Virus record (IMG/VR): IMGVR_UViG_3300042564_001295
Location: 1 to 57,576 of that record
DNA length: 57,576 nucleotides
Source of the DNA: a virus
Direction: 5' to 3' (one strand)
The notes beneath the pieces are model-generated. The model did no database searches. It saw nothing but the letters and a program-made list of their open reading frames with translations, and had not been told where the DNA came from. The position numbers were made by a program, and so were the translations under genes. Numbering within the stretch: the first letter of the stretch is position 1; every line of letters begins with the position of its first letter. Positions 46,326-54,527 of the stretch are shown in pieces.

Positions 46326-47285
46326 TCATTTTGATAAAAGATGTTGATATTTCTTGTACAGTTGTTCTCGATTGGTGTAGTATGTGTTGTAAAATAGTCT
46401 AGCTTGGGTCAAGTCCCCGCCCAAGGGCACATTACCTCGATGTACTATTGCAGCAGAAGTTTCTGGATCAGCTACCGCTTGACTCCAAGCCCAATTAAGA
46501 TACTCAAGTATGTGAGCTGGAGTGCCACGTGGTGCAAATACGCCATTGTAATTCACAGTAACAAATCCTTTATAAATTTCTGCTAATGCAGGAATATTAG
46601 GATGTTGAGTAGACCGGACTCGACTGCCAACTGCCAATGCTTTGACTAATTTAGCGTCTATTAGTCCTTGTGCATCACCCATAGCTGATAACACAAAAGA
46701 CGTTTCTTTGGCAGCTACTGACCGTAGAGTATCTGCTTGACTTTTATAAAGCACAGGTTCTATACCTTGCACCCGTGCAGTATCTAAAAATGCTTCGGTC
46801 ATCAATGTTCCAATACCGCCCACTGTGGCATAATTCAATTGTTGTTGTTGCTGAAGATACACCACAAATTCTTGCACAGTATTGGCCGGCGTGTCTGCAC
46901 CCACAATCAGTGCCAAGCTACTTTCTGTGCTGGCTGATACTGGCACCAATTGATCTCGCATGGGAGAATTAGGTAGTCCTTGAATGGTATTCACCATGGC
47001 TGGACCAGTGTCAAATTGCCCTAATGTCAGCCCGTTGGGTGCAGCTTGTGTCAGAACGCGGGTACCAATAATACCACCAGCACCCGGTCGATTAGATATC
47101 ATAACATGTAGCCCAGTTATTTTTTCCACAGTCTTGGCCAGTTGTCTAGCAGTTATATCACTGTTACCGCCTGGCCCAAATGCCACAATCACTGTGATAG
47201 TTTTACCCACTAACTCCACAGGAATATCTCGAGATTGTGCAGTCATGCACAATGATACTAATAATAATGTTAAAAATTTCTTCAT
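46326..47285 (-). CDS. Bug/TctC-family periplasmic binding protein
   Basis: 319 residues, full length for the family: signal peptide, then VIVAFGPGGNSDITARQLAKTVE, SNRPGAGGIIGTRVL, and a C-terminal GTPAHILEYLNWAW. These blocks form the carboxylate pocket in the Bug fold. The family is strongly expanded in Burkholderiales. In a phage its role could be substrate capture or protein recruitment. Confidence 0.9.
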   Translation of the reverse strand: MKKFLTLLLVSLCMTAQSRDIPVELVGKTITVIVAFGPGGNSDITARQLAKTVEKITGLHVMISNRPGAGGIIGTRVLTQAAPNGLTLGQFDTGPAMVNTIQGLPNSPMRDQLVPVSASTESSLALIVGADTPANTVQEFVVYLQQQQQLNYATVGGIGTLMTEAFLDTARVQGIEPVLYKSQADTLRSVAAKETSFVLSAMGDAQGLIDAKLVKALAVGSRVRSTQHPNIPALAEIYKGFVTVNYNGVFAPRGTPAHILEYLNWAWSQAVADPETSAAIVHRGNVPLGGDLTQARLFYNTYYTNREQLYKKYQHLLSK

Positions 47286-47298
47286 ACTGATTCTCCTA

Positions 47299-48468
47299 TC
47301 ACCACGGTATTGTTCCTATTGAATGAAAATTGAGAAAGAAAGCCTGGTCACTTTTCCAAGATTTTTTGTCATTGAATGCGACGGCAGGATCCAGTTGAGC
47401 TATTGCATTTCTCGCACATGATGCCCAACTTTGATAAAAGCGTTCTTTTTGGAACTGCTGAGTTAGTGTGTCAAAGTGGTTGTTGACAAAACTACCACTT
47501 TTATCCACTTGTATTTTGTTAAAATCCCAGTGCGGATAACAAATCTTATTTATGGTATGATCAAACCCTTTTTTGCGTTGTTGCCACTCAAGACCTTTCA
47601 AATTTAATCTAGCGTGTGTGTCAACAGGATCCAACAATAATCTATCCCAAACCAAGTGTGCTTGCTCAGTCACAATAGCAGGAAAATCTGGAGTCCAGTA
47701 GAAGTATTCAACATTGAGATACTCGTTACCTTGTGCATGAGATTTAAAAGTTGTAGTGTTGTCAATAAATTTAAATCCGTACTGATTGCCTTGTCGACAT
47801 GGGCTCACCTTGTCCATACCAGTAATTAAAGCAACTCGTTGTCCACGATCTTCAAACTGTTGCATATATTGTGTGATGTATCTGTAGCGTTTGATTGTTG
47901 TGTATACTGAAGGTATACCATACATAGTCATGCTGTCTTCAGCATCTTCTAACGTTTGTCCCTCAAACGCATCACTTACATGTATAAATATTTCAGGATT
48001 AGTGATTGCAAGTTCATCCAAAGCAGGTTTGATCACACGGAACCATTCCACAGGCATGTTCTCTGGATTAGTTCTATTACTGATTACATAGTTGCTTTTT
48101 TCAACCAAACTCGATGGCCAGTCGCACCATATTTCATCTAGGTAGATGTTGTTTTGTTGGAAAACTTTTAAAATGTTGTCACTGTCGGCACCGCCACTAT
48201 ATGCCAAAATTAAATAGTCGTATTTGTCACGAAGTTGCAGGGCACGTTGTTTGTACAATTCCATCAGTGGAACACCTATCCTAGGCATCTGGGCTTGCTT
48301 GGAAAATACTGACCGGTTGAAATCCCATTCAACCGGTTGCTTTGTGTTGCTGGCTTCCACCAAAGCGTTAAATTTTTTGTTAAACAGTTTTGTCCCCACT
48401 TGATAATAACCGTGTTTGCAGTGTGTTGGATCGTGACTACTGTCTTCAAATTTTTTCACAGTTAACAA
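47299..48468 (-). CDS. Asparagine-synthetase-like PP-loop protein, TTG start
   Basis: 389 residues with LILAYSGGADSDNILKVFQ near residue 95, the ATP-pyrophosphatase loop. AAGGAG seven bases before TTG 48468 supports that start. It is a paralogue of 49759-50892 (both begin with a GYYQVG...NKKFNALVE/HHKTLALIE block). Such enzymes adenylate a carboxylate for amidation. The glutaminase half is absent. Confidence 0.75.
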   Translation of the reverse strand: MLTVKKFEDSSHDPTHCKHGYYQVGTKLFNKKFNALVEASNTKQPVEWDFNRSVFSKQAQMPRIGVPLMELYKQRALQLRDKYDYLILAYSGGADSDNILKVFQQNNIYLDEIWCDWPSSLVEKSNYVISNRTNPENMPVEWFRVIKPALDELAITNPEIFIHVSDAFEGQTLEDAEDSMTMYGIPSVYTTIKRYRYITQYMQQFEDRGQRVALITGMDKVSPCRQGNQYGFKFIDNTTTFKSHAQGNEYLNVEYFYWTPDFPAIVTEQAHLVWDRLLLDPVDTHARLNLKGLEWQQRKKGFDHTINKICYPHWDFNKIQVDKSGSFVNNHFDTLTQQFQKERFYQSWASCARNAIAQLDPAVAFNDKKSWKSDQAFFLNFHSIGTIPW

Positions 48469-48535
48469 GTATTATCTCCTTCATCAAAAATACAGAGTAT
48501 TTAGTGAGTAGTTTATTCTTGTTAAAATTTTCTAA

Positions 48536-49429
48536 TCAAAGAAGATTAATTAGTTCTTGTTTGTTGTACAATGAAGTATTATGTGATATATTGATGCTAT
48601 TGATATATATTTTTTGAAATTCTAATAATTCTTGAACAGCACACTGTTTTGGAATAGTATTGTTGCCTTCGAATCCGTTTCGCTTGAGTCTTATTGCAAT
48701 TTCTGGCCATAACTTTTTGTACAAAAAATGTTTTATTTGATCGTAGTCAACATTAACTTTTGAATTTACTAAATTTTGTATTCTCGGCAGTAGTGCATGT
48801 GATACTAAAACTTCCGGAGAATATTCGTACCAATCCGCAATCATAGTTCTGTTGATACTGGAGCAGTATACACTTTGCCCGTGCCAACTTTCTTCGAGAT
48901 GAAATTGCCAGTTACCGTTGTTAAATTTCCACGAAGGGACGCCTTCGCCCATCAGTGGAATATTGTCTAAGTATTCTATCATTTTCATGTGTGGCAGTGT
49001 GCCGGCTCTCTGGAAATAGCCAATTTTCCAAATATCGTACGCATCGTTTTCAAAGAACTTTGCCAGATCAAAATCAATGACTGTGGGAGTAACATTTAAT
49101 TCTTCACATATACGCAACGCATGGCGCACGTCGTGACAATTGTAATCTTTTTTATACTTGAAAATAAAAACGTTAATGGGTATTTTTAATTCAACATGAC
49201 AGCGTAATACAATTTCACTGTCAATACCACCGGAAAACAACAAATCAAACGGCTCGTTGAAACTGTCTCGTATTACTCTGGTATTTTCTAACAACTCTTG
49301 TTTGTGAGATTTTAAAGGACGAAGTATTGTTTTGTTAATCTGGAATTCAAATTTGGACTGTGGTGTGGCCTTGTTTCCAAATTTGACACCATCGTAAGTC
49401 CATGCAAGCCAGTTGCCCTTATAGAACAT
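48536..49429 (-). CDS. Asparagine-synthetase-like PP-loop protein
   Basis: 297 residues with FDLLFSGGIDSEIVLRCHVE near residue 65, and an acidic IDFDLAKFFEND region that could bind the magnesium of ATP. It diverges from the two larger PP-loop paralogues beside it. Probably activates a carboxylate in the same pathway. Confidence 0.72.
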   Translation of the reverse strand: MFYKGNWLAWTYDGVKFGNKATPQSKFEFQINKTILRPLKSHKQELLENTRVIRDSFNEPFDLLFSGGIDSEIVLRCHVELKIPINVFIFKYKKDYNCHDVRHALRICEELNVTPTVIDFDLAKFFENDAYDIWKIGYFQRAGTLPHMKMIEYLDNIPLMGEGVPSWKFNNGNWQFHLEESWHGQSVYCSSINRTMIADWYEYSPEVLVSHALLPRIQNLVNSKVNVDYDQIKHFLYKKLWPEIAIRLKRNGFEGNNTIPKQCAVQELLEFQKIYINSINISHNTSLYNKQELINLL

Positions 49430-49431
49430 CG

Positions 49432-49725
49432 TTAAGAAATTGTTTTGCCACGTGTTATATTATTGGCGGAGTTGTAAGCAGTAATTTTGGCCAACTCCTC
49501 CACTGATTGTGCATCATTCCGAAATGTATCATAATCTGTTTGTGAGGTAAATGACACAACATGTGTTCTAGACAGCATATCAGGCGATGATGTCCAACCA
49601 AGAACTGTGCGGTGACGGATATCGTTGTATTTTTGTATATAATCAACGAAATCTTTTGAGGCTTTGAACCAGGCAACATCTAGCGTTGATCTAGTTTCGG
49701 TATATGTTATGGTTACTGTTGACAT
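49432..49725 (-). CDS. Small protein of unknown function
   Basis: From ATG 49725 (GGAG upstream), 97 residues beginning MSTVTITYTETRSTLDVAWF, with an alpha/beta pattern and no motif I recognise. It sits between two PP-loop genes, so a partner role is possible. Confidence 0.5.
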   Translation of the reverse strand: MSTVTITYTETRSTLDVAWFKASKDFVDYIQKYNDIRHRTVLGWTSSPDMLSRTHVVSFTSQTDYDTFRNDAQSVEELAKITAYNSANNITRGKTIS

Positions 49726-49758
49726 AATGTTCTCCAATGCTGTATTTAGCATAAATTT

Positions 49759-50892
49759 TTACAGCTTGTAGAGTCTAGACCTATGTCCTTTTAACCCTGT
49801 GCCAATATCTCCGTCAGTACAATTAGTAGAGTTTATATTTTTACGCAAATAATCAATAGCCTCTCGGTAGTTAAATTTTTGCAATTCGCTAGCAATATCC
49901 CAAAACCACTGATCTTTCTTCCTAGGGCCGCCGCCAGTTAATATACCTTTTGATACTTGAAAAGGAACTTCAGGAGAAGATGGATAAATTATAGGATGAA
50001 GCACAGCCCTAAGTTCTCCTATATGCGTGTTAATATCACATACCGATGTTCGTATTTTAAGATCCAACTCGCAATATTGTTTAACTTGCTGTGCTTGTTT
50101 CACAACAATTTCTGGCATATCTGGAGTCCAATAGAAGAATTCAGTATGGTATGCTTTGTCAGATATTTCTCGTTTTGTTAGATCTATTGGAGGAGCATGC
50201 AATGCCGTAACATCTAAAAAATACGAATAGTAATCTTGCCCGTCGTACATGAGTAACGGTTTATCAGTGCCAATAAGTTGGGCTATACGTTTTCCTGTAT
50301 CACATAATTTTAAAATATGTTTATCCGTAAAGGCTGAGTGCTGTCTAGCTAAAGGATTCAAGGCCAGTGTAACACCAAATGGATGTTGTTCAAACCAGTC
50401 GTCGTGATTAAACAGTTCTATCAATCCTTGTGACGTATCTTGGTATCTAATAACAGTGTTAGGATGTATTGAATTTGTTAACTCATTGAGAATAGGCACA
50501 GCAGAGTAGGGGATTTCGCTGTACACATTAGCATCCGATTTATCAGTGTTGTTGAAAATATGTTTAACTGGTTCAGGGCTCTGCATCACAATTTCATCTA
50601 AGAAGATACCATTGTTAACAAATGCCCGTAGCATATTAGAACTATCAGCACCGCCGCTAAAATACAAAGCAAGGTAGTCATAATTGTCTCGCAATTGTTG
50701 TGCCCGTTTGCGATATAGTTCATCTAAGCTTTCTGTAATGGGTACGCTCCAATCAATTGCTCCATACACACTATCATTAAATATCCACTCTAGCGGTTGT
50801 CTAGTCTTAGTATGTTCTATCAATGCCAGTGTTTTGTGATGAAACTTCTTCCATCCTACTTGATAGTAGCCTAACCTATCTATATTTTTCAT
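49759..50892 (-). CDS. Asparagine-synthetase-like PP-loop protein
   Basis: 377 residues with LALYFSGGADSSNMLRAFVN near residue 80. It is closely parallel to 47299-48468, including NNGIFLDEIV after the loop and YHTEFFYWTPDMPEIVVKQA versus NVEYFYWTPDFPAIVTEQA. It overlaps the sulfotransferase gene by 17 nt. Confidence 0.75.
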   Translation of the reverse strand: MKNIDRLGYYQVGWKKFHHKTLALIEHTKTRQPLEWIFNDSVYGAIDWSVPITESLDELYRKRAQQLRDNYDYLALYFSGGADSSNMLRAFVNNGIFLDEIVMQSPEPVKHIFNNTDKSDANVYSEIPYSAVPILNELTNSIHPNTVIRYQDTSQGLIELFNHDDWFEQHPFGVTLALNPLARQHSAFTDKHILKLCDTGKRIAQLIGTDKPLLMYDGQDYYSYFLDVTALHAPPIDLTKREISDKAYHTEFFYWTPDMPEIVVKQAQQVKQYCELDLKIRTSVCDINTHIGELRAVLHPIIYPSSPEVPFQVSKGILTGGGPRKKDQWFWDIASELQKFNYREAIDYLRKNINSTNCTDGDIGTGLKGHRSRLYKL

Positions 50893-51451
50893 ATTCTTCC
50901 TTTATCACTGCTCTTATTTCATTGTAATTAGTCGGCGGCATTATTTTTACCATACCTGTGCTGTCTAAATTCACAGTATTAATCAGCTCTTCGTAAGTGT
51001 GAGTTTCATCAAATTTGATATCTAAGTTATCAAATATTCTATCGTTGTTAATAATATCTTTTATTGTAGAATTAACAAGAGCCGCATCTATGTCCACTGT
51101 GTATGCTACACCTCTTGCATATTGATCGGGAGAATTCCAAATCCATGTAGAATGCGCGATATAGTGACTAGCAATTTGTTCTATCTTGTTTGATCTTGTC
51201 AGTTTAATTTTATAGCAATCGTCCTCAAGAATAGTTTTGTACACTTCGTTGTTTACAAGTTGATGAGCTATAATTTTTAGTACATAATCAGTTTTTTCAG
51301 TTGCAAGCCATCTCTTAAAAGCTTCAAACTCTCCTACGCTATTGTTAGGCTCTGTCCAAATTTTTAGTCCATGTATACGTCCAAAGTACCAAGCAAACGC
51401 ACTTGATCCAGATCGGGTACTGGCTATGATTACCACAGGTCTTTTGTTCAT
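50876..51451 (-). CDS. Sulfotransferase-like protein
   Basis: From ATG 51451, 191 residues. VVIIASTRSGSSAFAWYF is a 5'-phosphosulfate loop and YCYKIKLTRSNKIEQIASHYI-like sequence gives the 3'-phosphate Arg/Ser region. First gene of the nine-gene minus operon ending at 43806. Acceptor unknown. Confidence 0.72.
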   Translation of the reverse strand: MNKRPVVIIASTRSGSSAFAWYFGRIHGLKIWTEPNNSVGEFEAFKRWLATEKTDYVLKIIAHQLVNNEVYKTILEDDCYKIKLTRSNKIEQIASHYIAHSTWIWNSPDQYARGVAYTVDIDAALVNSTIKDIINNDRIFDNLDIKFDETHTYEELINTVNLDSTGMVKIMPPTNYNEIRAVIKEEYEKYR

Positions 51452-51499
51452 AATAATACTTATATCAGTTTTTATAAAGCCCAAAAATAATATTAGCAA

Positions 51500-51524
51500 G
51501 ATGAACACAGTTCATCTGTTCATC
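51500..51524 (-). terminator. Probable terminator
   Basis: Hairpin GATGAAC/GTTCATC with an inner CAG/CTG, followed on the minus strand by an AT-rich stretch with TTTTT. It could end the transcript from the non-coding stretch 51525-52029. Confidence 0.45.
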
Positions 51525-52029
51525 GCCTTTCAGCTCGAACTATTTTCTTTCTTTTAAGTTTTGTTAGATTGTGAAGTCATACGGCACCCAGTAAATGAGC
51601 GCCGTACAGATGTTTGTTGAGTTGCTCAATCACACTTTTGGCTGTAGGTATTTTGGAATCCACACTTCTGGGCTCTGTACCTTACCCCACCTACTACGAT
51701 TTTTAAGACTGACGCGGTGCCAACTTCAGTCATGAGTGTACTAATAAATTCCTGCAACCGATTACAACAACTCAAACGTGAACAGTCATGGGACTGGCGT
51801 TTTAACGGCATCTCAAGCCGTGACTTGAGGTAGTGAGTTAGAAGTCTTTTGCGGAAAAAAGAATTGAACAGTGGGTCACACATCAGAACCTTGCCCAGCG
51901 GAATTATTAACCGGCCCGCCAACCTTGTGTCACGCTAGAGTGCCTAGGTGAGCCTATATGTGCCTTATACAGCTATTATACAGTATTAGCCAAAATAAGT
52001 CTTTCAGTTTTGACAATTAACCAAAAGTA
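51525..52029 (-). other. Non-coding stretch, possibly a structured RNA
   Basis: About 500 nt with no convincing gene. A frame of 98 codons on the minus strand needs a TTG start and has unlikely composition. The minus strand forms several local hairpins: TACGGC/GCCGTA, GACTGA/TCAGTC, CTCAAG/CTTGAG and CAGTC/GACTG. A TATAAT (51975-51980) lies near its 5' side and a hairpin at 51500 near its 3' side. No known family recognised. Confidence 0.35.
51975..52003 (-). promoter_or_regulatory. Possible promoter (AAGACT-17-TATAAT)
   Basis: The -10 box is perfect but the -35 box is poor. It would transcribe the non-coding stretch toward 51500. Confidence 0.4.
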
Positions 52030-52047
52030 AAGGCCCCGAAGGGCCTT
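52030..52047 (-). terminator. Intrinsic terminator
   Basis: Hairpin AAGGCCC/GGGCCTT with a TTCG loop, then a short T-rich tract on the minus strand; it ends the outer-membrane barrel gene. Confidence 0.75.
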
Positions 52048-52067
52048 GTTGTGGTTTTATTTAAAAA

Positions 52068-52625
52068 TTAGAAACTACGTGAGTAGAACACAGCATATCC
52101 ATCTTGACGTGAATCACCAGTGACTCTGTCGAAACGAACACCAACTGCATCCTTCTTGTTGATTGTGTATGTTACACCAACACGAACTGTATCTGTCGTG
52201 TCTTTGTTAACATTGGCATTTTCTGCCGCAGTACGATAGCGGTAACCAACTTTAGCTGTTAAGCTAGAACTCAATGGTACACTAACACCTGGCTCAATTG
52301 AGTAGTATGTGAAACTACCAGAGGTACTATACCTTTGACCAACTGCTACCTTAGTGTAACCACTAACTGGGCCAAACAATTTAGTTGTTGCAGTGCCACC
52401 GACTTCCAACCGTGTACTAACTGCATTTGTATTATCAGTTTGACTAGATGACAGTTGTGTGTGTACGCTGAATGTATTGTTGATACTTTCACTTAGTGAA
52501 AAGTTAGTATTCATTTGATCGTTGCCGCCGATGGTGTTAGCTTTTGAACCTTCGACTGTAACTGTTCCTGCCAATACCATTCCACTAATTGCCAACGCAA
52601 CTAAACCTGTTAAAATTTTCTTCAT
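52068..52625 (-). CDS. Outer-membrane beta-barrel protein
   Basis: 185 residues with a signal peptide (MKKILTGLVALAISGMVLAG) and alternating strands rich in Thr/Ser/Tyr. Strands such as SLTAKVGYRYRTAAEN and TVRVGVTYTINKKDAVGVRFD and the C-terminal YAVFYSRSF, ending in Phe, are the marks of a transmembrane barrel with a BAM recognition signal. A phage could use it to alter the host surface or block superinfection. It has its own promoter and terminator. Confidence 0.8.
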   Translation of the reverse strand: MKKILTGLVALAISGMVLAGTVTVEGSKANTIGGNDQMNTNFSLSESINNTFSVHTQLSSSQTDNTNAVSTRLEVGGTATTKLFGPVSGYTKVAVGQRYSTSGSFTYYSIEPGVSVPLSSSLTAKVGYRYRTAAENANVNKDTTDTVRVGVTYTINKKDAVGVRFDRVTGDSRQDGYAVFYSRSF

Positions 52626-52669
52626 TTCTATTTCCTTTTATTATTGCGATACAGTGTACCACATTGACT

Positions 52670-52698
52670 AATATATATGCCTAGGCAAAGATAGTCAA
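52670..52698 (-). promoter_or_regulatory. Sigma70-type promoter (TTGACT-17-TATATT)
   Basis: TTGACT (52693-52698) and TATATT (52670-52675), 17-nt spacer, upstream of the barrel gene. Confidence 0.65.
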
Positions 52699-52720
52699 CT
52701 TTTATTTAACTCAAAAATAA

Positions 52721-52735
52721 GCTCACGTAGTGAGC
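52721..52735 (-). terminator. Intrinsic terminator
   Basis: Hairpin GCTCAC/GTGAGC with a 3-nt loop, followed by TTATTTTT on the minus strand, after the DUF4214-like gene. Confidence 0.65.
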
Positions 52736-52753
52736 CTATTATAGTTAATACAA

Positions 52754-53656
52754 TTATAATATTACTGGAGTATACTCGATACCAGTGGTTGCTAATCCGA
52801 CCAGGCCGATAGTAGTTTCAAAAGCTGCTAACTCGCTAGCGGCAACTAGTACATCAGCTTGTGACAAATTGCTGGTAGTCATCCATGCTGTGTAGTCTGT
52901 AACCTGTGCCAATGTAGCATCAGTACCGTAGACATTTTTGTAAACATGCTTGATGAATGTTTCATTGCTAACACCACCTGCGTCTGTTTTGTAAACGGCA
53001 GTGTTCAACAGGGCTTCTGCCAATTGTTTGTTAGTCCAACCTTTGTCAGCAAGATCAATACCAATACCTGTGTAGGCTTTGGTAACATCGGCAGTGCCTA
53101 GTGCGGCTGCTAGTAATGCATATACATCACCTGCACGACCTGTGGCATCATAGGCAATGGCCTTGTCCGAGAACACAACACGTTCTGTATCAGCTAATGT
53201 AAATGTCACATTGGTAGATAATGTGCTGGCTAATGTTACACCGGCAGCGGCCTTGGTAACAGTAAATTCTGTGCTTTTACCAGCAACAGTATATGTGTCA
53301 ATGCCTGTTGTACCAGTGACGTCAACTTGCACATCAACTGTGCCATCGCCTGAACGGCCAGTTCCTACAGAACCAAACGTAGCAACTTTGCCGCCTGCGC
53401 CTACTGTAGCAACAGTAAGGATCAAATCGTTTGTGGTGTTAACACCACCAATTCCAGAACCGGCAATTGTAATTGTGTCACCGGCAGCATAACCAGTGCC
53501 TGCACTTGCTGTTGCTGAATCTATTACGACAGAATAAACTCCGTCAGTTTTGGTTACATCAAATTTGGCACCTGTGCCTGTTCCGCTTGTTGTGCCTGTT
53601 TTGTCCTGATATGTGGCATTGATTGCCTTGTCTTTGATTGTAATAGCAGTTGTCAT
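52754..53656 (-). CDS. DUF4214-like secreted or surface protein
   Basis: From ATG 53656 (AAGGA upstream), 300 residues. The first 180 are Gly/Thr/Val-rich beta repeats, and the C-terminal 100 (DKGWTNKQLAEALLNTAVYK, then FIKHVYKNVYGTDATLAQVT) match the DUF4214 helical domain found in S-layer, adhesin and secreted bacterial proteins. No N-terminal signal peptide; such proteins are often type I secreted. A structural or adhesin role is likely. Confidence 0.7.
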   Translation of the reverse strand: MTTAITIKDKAINATYQDKTGTTSGTGTGAKFDVTKTDGVYSVVIDSATASAGTGYAAGDTITIAGSGIGGVNTTNDLILTVATVGAGGKVATFGSVGTGRSGDGTVDVQVDVTGTTGIDTYTVAGKSTEFTVTKAAAGVTLASTLSTNVTFTLADTERVVFSDKAIAYDATGRAGDVYALLAAALGTADVTKAYTGIGIDLADKGWTNKQLAEALLNTAVYKTDAGGVSNETFIKHVYKNVYGTDATLAQVTDYTAWMTTSNLSQADVLVAASELAAFETTIGLVGLATTGIEYTPVIL

Positions 53657-53727
53657 ATTTTTCCTTTTAATATAATATTTAAACAAATAAATTTGCCTAC
53701 TCTGTAGTATACATGAAATTATTAACA

Positions 53728-53753
53728 AAACATGTGCGTACACGCACATGTTT
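53728..53753. promoter_or_regulatory. 12-bp palindrome, probable operator
   Basis: AAACATGTGCGT and ACGCACATGTTT are perfect inverted arms separated by 2 nt. The site lies at the likely -35 region of a weak promoter (TATACT at 53706-53711) for the DUF4214-like gene. Symmetry and place suggest a dimeric regulator site. Confidence 0.45.
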
Positions 53754-53783
53754 GTGACGAAAGTTGGGTATTTTAGTCAAAAA

Positions 53784-53807
53784 GAAAGCACCCGAAGGTG
53801 CTTTCTA
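53784..53807 (-). terminator. Intrinsic terminator of tmRNA
   Basis: A 10-bp hairpin AGAAAGCACC/GGTGCTTTCT with a TTCG loop and a following TTTTT on the minus strand, just after the tmRNA coding piece. Confidence 0.85.
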
Positions 53808-53811
53808 CTAT

Positions 53812-54200
53812 TTTGGATGACAAGGCATAGATGCCTCGGAGTTGCTGGTGTTTAGGCAGCTAGTGCAAATTCTCTATCGTTCATTGCTGAAACGGTAAAA
53901 GGAACTTGTACGTACTCGAATGTATTTGCGTTTGCATTTACGAGTTTGCTTGATTTACAGTCATCGCCTACTGAGTTGCCGTCTCTATTATCTCACCCTG
54001 TCGAAACTATGCAGGCCCATCATAAACATTCTACTAGTGCAACTAGTTCATACTTCGCCGTGCTGACTAAGCTACTTCGATCCGTGTGCCCTGCTATTCG
54101 AGCAGACTGTCACTTGATCCAGCGATGAGAATGTTTATGGTGGACCTGGGGGGATTCGCACCCCCGTCCAAGATGCCTTCACTTTGAAGGGATTACAACT
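53812..54200 (-). ncRNA. ssrA: Circularly permuted (two-piece) tmRNA
   Basis: The minus strand first carries the 3' part: CTTGGAC, T-arm GGGGG-TGCGAAT-CCCCC, CAGGTCC and ACCA (CCA at 54138-54140). After an intervening segment closed by a perfect 12-bp helix (CATAAACATTCT/AGAATGTTTATG) comes the 5' part GGGCCTG...TTTCGACAGGG, mature 5' end at 54018. GGGCCTG pairs with CAGGTCC. A frame then ends SAMNDREFALAA and TAA. Separate 3' and 5' pieces in this order define permuted tmRNAs. The frame from the likely GCA resume codon gives a 27-residue tag, longer than usual. Confidence 0.88.
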
Positions 54201-54216
54201 ATTCTTTTACCTAAAA

Positions 54217-54420
54217 TTAATTAGGTGTAATGTTTGCTGCCTGCAAGCCTTTTTGACCTTGTACTACATCAAATGTTACTGATTGATTCTCTTGCAAGAC
54301 TTTGAATCCTGATGTTTGAATCGCTGTGTAGTGAGCGAAAAGATCCTCACCACCGTTGTCTGGAGTAATAAATCCAAAACCTTTAGTTTCATTAAACCAT
54401 TTTACTTTACCTGTTGCCAT
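54217..54420 (-). CDS. cspA: Cold-shock protein
   Basis: 67 residues, the standard length, with RNP1 KGFGFITP and RNP2 DLFAHYTAI in the usual places and the start [17 protein letters not shown]. Csp proteins bind single-stranded RNA and remove structure. The promoter is at 54446-54474; the gene lies just upstream of tmRNA. Confidence 0.95.
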   Translation of the reverse strand: MATGKVKWFNETKGFGFITPDNGGEDLFAHYTAIQTSGFKVLQENQSVTFDVVQGQKGLQAANITPN

Positions 54421-54445
54421 TTACTTATTTTCCTATTAAAACACT

Positions 54446-54474
54446 ATTATAGTGCCATGTATTTAGTATAGCAA
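54446..54474 (-). promoter_or_regulatory. Promoter of cold-shock gene (TTGCTA-17-TATAAT)
   Basis: TATAAT (54446-54451), TTGCTA (54469-54474), 17-nt spacer, 26 nt before the start codon. Confidence 0.65.
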
Positions 54475-54527
54475 GTTGTTTGGATTAAAAAACTATAAAT
54501 ATATTACATTACTCCGGGAGCGAATCA

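Noticed and set aside
51626-51922. 98-codon minus-strand frame in the non-coding stretch
   Set aside because: It needs a TTG start with no ribosome site, has cysteine- and arginine-rich composition unlike neighbours, and overlaps several RNA hairpins.
53657-53749. N-terminal extension of the DUF4214-like protein
   Set aside because: It would cross the promoter and the palindrome; ATG 53656 has its own ribosome site.
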